64,000 bases of DNA, from NCBI RefSeq assembly GCF_019024285.1, contig NZ_WMKZ01000008.1, positions 24,001 through 88,000 of the forward strand. The letters run 5' to 3'. The stretch comes from Alkalihalobacterium elongatum (GTDB lineage: Bacteria > Bacillota > Bacilli > Bacillales > Bacillaceae_F). Positions 61,848 through 64,000 of this stretch are shown here, in pieces. Every line of letters starts with the position of its first letter. Positions within the stretch are counted from its first letter, which is position 1. The notes under the pieces are model-generated. The model was given only the letters and a program-made list of their open reading frames with translations. It was not told the origin of the DNA and did no database searches. The translations under genes were made by a program, and so were the position numbers.

Positions 61848-63455
61848 ATGCAGCGAGGTAAGCTACTAATTATCGGATTTGGACCAGGTAGTGAAAAGCA
61901 TATGACCTTTAGAGCAAAAGAAGCGATTTTAGAAGCTGATTCTATCATTGGCTATAGTACATACGTTGATTTAATACGTCCGCTAATCACAACTCAAGAG
62001 ATTGTGCGAACAGGTATGACCGAAGAAGTGAGTCGAGCACAAGAAGCTGTTCGCCAAGCGGAAACAGGAAAAAAAGTTGCAGTAATTTCTAGTGGGGATT
62101 CAGGGGTTTATGGTATGGCTGGCCTTGTGTATGAAGTTCTTATCGAAAAAGGCTGGCAAGAAAAAGCCGGTGTTGAGGTGGAAATTATACCTGGTATATC
62201 CGCGATTAATTCCTGTGGATCTTTATTAGGAGCACCGATCATGCATGATGCATGTACAATTAGCTTAAGCGACCATTTAACACCGTGGGAGTTAATCAAA
62301 AAGCGAGTAGATGCAGCTGCTCAAGCTGATTTTGCTATTGCGTTATACAATCCAAGAAGTGGTAAAAGAACAAGACAAATCGTAGAGACACAAAAAATCT
62401 TATTAAAGTACCGTTCTCCCAATACGCCTGTAGGATTGGTGAAAAGTGCTTATCGAGAGAGAGAGCAAATTATTATTACCGATTTAGCGCATATGTTAGA
62501 CCATGAAATTGGGATGTTAACCACTGTCATTATTGGGAATAATTCAACATTTATCTATGACGGTAAAATGATTACTCCAAGGGGATATCAGCGTAAATAT
62601 ACGCTAAATGAAAGTAAACAACGGTTAAAGCCTCATGAAAGGTTAAAAAAAGAAGCAGAACCGTGGGCACTCCATGGAGGGTTGGAGGAAGAGACTGACA
62701 GACCGTTCAGTCTGCAAGGGTTAGCAGAAGAGGCACTCCAAAAACTTAATACTGGTACAGAACGATTAGAATCAAAAGTTCAGCAAAGAAATATTGTTTA
62801 TCAGCAGGAAGACATTTTTGAGTTTGCTGTATCCCCTGGGGTGGCTAATAAAAAACTGACACCGTTACAAATGGTGACGTTAGCTGAAACGGTAGGTGAT
62901 GATGCAATTCTTGAATATACTCCAGATCATTTAATTAAGGTTTCAGTTAAGACATCGAGTCCAAATAAAATTTCGGAAAATTTAGAAAGTGCAGGCTTTT
63001 TACTCCTTCCAATAGGCGATGTGGTCAATATTAAAGCATGTGATTTTTGTGATGGTGAAAAAGCTGACTCCATTCCACAAGTAGTACAACTTCAACAACA
63101 AATCGGTGGAGTCGCAGTACCGAAGCAAATGAATATTGGATTTAACGGCTGTGGAATGGCCTGCTATAGTGCACCAATAAATGATATTGGAATCATTTAC
63201 CGTAAGAAAGGTTTTGATTTATTTTTAGGAGCTAAAACGACAGGAAGAAATGCTCATGTTGGGCAGTTAGTTGCGGAAGGATTGGATGGAGAAAAGCTTG
63301 TTGACCTTGTTGTCAGGATTGTAGAAGATTACAAAAATCGAGGGTTACCAAATGAGCGGTTCCATAAGTTTTTCAAACGAGTACAAGTAGTTGAAGGATT
63401 TCATTATAAAGAAGTTCCAGAGCAAGTGGTAGTAGATATGGCTTGTGGTGATTAA
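61848..63455 (+). CDS. cbiH60: Precorrin-3B/cobalt-factor III C17-methyltransferase CbiH60 with C-terminal Fe-S domain
   Basis: 535 residues. Residues 1-245 are the methylase (LLIIGFGPGSEKHMTFRAKE, VISSGDSGVYGMAG, IPGISAINSC). A linker is followed by a nitrite/sulfite-reductase-like domain (about 325-525) with Fe-S cysteines in IKACDFCDG and NGCGMACYS. This fusion is the CbiH60 type known from Bacillus megaterium, which performs ring contraction in the early-cobalt route. First gene behind the cobalamin riboswitch. GGAGAGGAAG precedes the ATG. Confidence 0.94.
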   Translation: MQRGKLLIIGFGPGSEKHMTFRAKEAILEADSIIGYSTYVDLIRPLITTQEIVRTGMTEEVSRAQEAVRQAETGKKVAVISSGDSGVYGMAGLVYEVLIEKGWQEKAGVEVEIIPGISAINSCGSLLGAPIMHDACTISLSDHLTPWELIKKRVDAAAQADFAIALYNPRSGKRTRQIVETQKILLKYRSPNTPVGLVKSAYREREQIIITDLAHMLDHEIGMLTTVIIGNNSTFIYDGKMITPRGYQRKYTLNESKQRLKPHERLKKEAEPWALHGGLEEETDRPFSLQGLAEEALQKLNTGTERLESKVQQRNIVYQQEDIFEFAVSPGVANKKLTPLQMVTLAETVGDDAILEYTPDHLIKVSVKTSSPNKISENLESAGFLLLPIGDVVNIKACDFCDGEKADSIPQVVQLQQQIGGVAVPKQMNIGFNGCGMACYSAPINDIGIIYRKKGFDLFLGAKTTGRNAHVGQLVAEGLDGEKLVDLVVRIVEDYKNRGLPNERFHKFFKRVQVVEGFHYKEVPEQVVVDMACGD

Positions 63456-63487
63456 TGGACGGTGCTAAATAAAAAGGAGGAAAAGGT

Positions 63488-64000
63488 ATGAATGCAATTT
63501 TATTTATCGGTCACGGTACGAAAAAGCGCGAAGGTAATGAACAGCTCCTTCAATTTGTTGAGTCAATGAAAGATGATATACCTTATCCAATCGTTGAAAC
63601 TTGCTTTTTAGAATTTTCCAGTCCAACGATACGAGAAGGGATAAAACGGTGTGTTGATCTTGGAGCAACTCAAGTTGCACTCGTTCCAATGATGTTTTTT
63701 TCAGCAGGGCATGCAAAAATTCATATACCTGTTGAAATAGATGAAGCGAAAGCTATGTACCCTCATGTTCAATTTACTTACGGAAGACCAATTGGTGTTC
63801 ATGACAAGGTGTTTGATATTTTACAATCACGTCTACATGATGTTGGCTTTTCGAATGAGAAAGGAAAAGGTGATGTCGGTATTTTGTTAGTGGGGCGCGG
63901 CAGTAGTGATGCAGATGCGAATAGTGAGTTATACAAGATAGGTAGATTACTTTCTGAAAAATTAGAGCTGGTCAATGTCGAACTATCATTTATCGGTGTA
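63488..64000 (+). CDS. cbiX: Sirohydrochlorin cobaltochelatase CbiX, 3' end outside window
   Basis: 171 residues to the window edge with no stop. The first half holds ILFIGHGTKKREGNEQLLQF and MFFSAGHAKIHIP, with metal-inserting histidines. The second half begins with ILLVGRGSSDADANSELYKI. It inserts cobalt into sirohydrochlorin, the first step of the anaerobic cobalamin route. AAAGGAGGAAAAGGT precedes the ATG, 32 bases after cbiH60, in the riboswitch operon. It is a close relative of sirB at 58797. Confidence 0.93.
   Translation, partial: MNAILFIGHGTKKREGNEQLLQFVESMKDDIPYPIVETCFLEFSSPTIREGIKRCVDLGATQVALVPMMFFSAGHAKIHIPVEIDEAKAMYPHVQFTYGRPIGVHDKVFDILQSRLHDVGFSNEKGKGDVGILLVGRGSSDADANSELYKIGRLLSEKLELVNVELSFIGV

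Overview
This window reads as a chromosomal segment of a low-GC, motile, endospore-former-type Bacillaceae bacterium. Many genes match Bacillus subtilis families (bkd operon, brxB, artPQR, yqjA, yqjC, yqjE, namA, cbpB, tnrA, cysH-sat-cysP-cysC, sirB/sirC) and several follow the B. subtilis yqi/yqj order, but with insertions and losses. Signals are typical of Firmicutes: strong AGGAGG ribosome sites, SigA, SigD and SigL promoters, cre-like boxes, a TnrA box, Zur boxes, and hairpin-plus-T terminators. No phage, IS transposase or CRISPR array was seen.

Layout. 2-1325: end of a glycosyltransferase gene and a membrane phospho-sugar transferase-like gene. 1424-11933: DUF2627 gene, the sigma-54 activator bkdR, then a SigL-type promoter and the seven-gene ptb-bcd-buk-lpdV-bkdAA-bkdAB-bkdB operon for branched-chain keto acids. 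12034-13943: a small secreted protein and a Zur-controlled, histidine-rich zinc-binding lipoprotein. 14223-15528: bacilliredoxin, an unknown gene, tRNA-Arg and a large palindrome. 15586-24847: a C4-dicarboxylate locus (DctS/DctR-like two-component system, orphan DctP-type receptor, TAXI-TRAP transporter, thioesterase, DASS symporter). The two transporter promoters share a 17-bp motif and a cre-like box. 25204-31659: arginine ABC transporter, YqjA-like exporter, L,D-transpeptidase, the tiny Prli42 gene on the opposite strand, epimerase, M20 peptidase and a ScoC-like regulator.

31809-38812 is a flagellar island. A FliK-like and an FlhB-like gene sit behind a SigD promoter. FliS and a 932-residue flagellin sit behind a second SigD promoter. 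The flagellin carries five divergent repeats in its exposed region. A YaaR gene follows. 38883-44170 holds a membrane protease, DUF4236, SRPBCC, OYE-family reductase, a c-di-AMP-binding CBS protein and a DUF4097 lipoprotein.

44355-48523: sulfate assimilation (yezD, cysH, sat, cysP, cysC), including a 16-codon ORF ending Cys-Cys that overlaps the cysP start. 48774-57084: an HD-GYP protein with a cobalamin-cap-like C-terminus, a subtilisin-type protease/GNAT/YibQ cluster, a thioredoxin-reductase-like flavoprotein, TnrA with its operator, and a GGDEF-EAL protein. 57315-60180: sirohaem synthesis (SumT-HemD fusion, SirB, SirC). 60350-61351: bioB. 61490-64000: a cobalamin riboswitch with terminator, then cbiH60 and a cbiX gene cut by the window end.

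The strongest candidates for something not well described are the giant repeat-bearing flagellin with its SigD-linked FliK/FlhB-like pair, the HD-GYP/B12-cap fusion, the Cys-Cys leader of cysP, the paired motif in the dicarboxylate regulon, and the large dyad at the end of bkdR. Functions are inferred from motifs and synteny; no database search was run.
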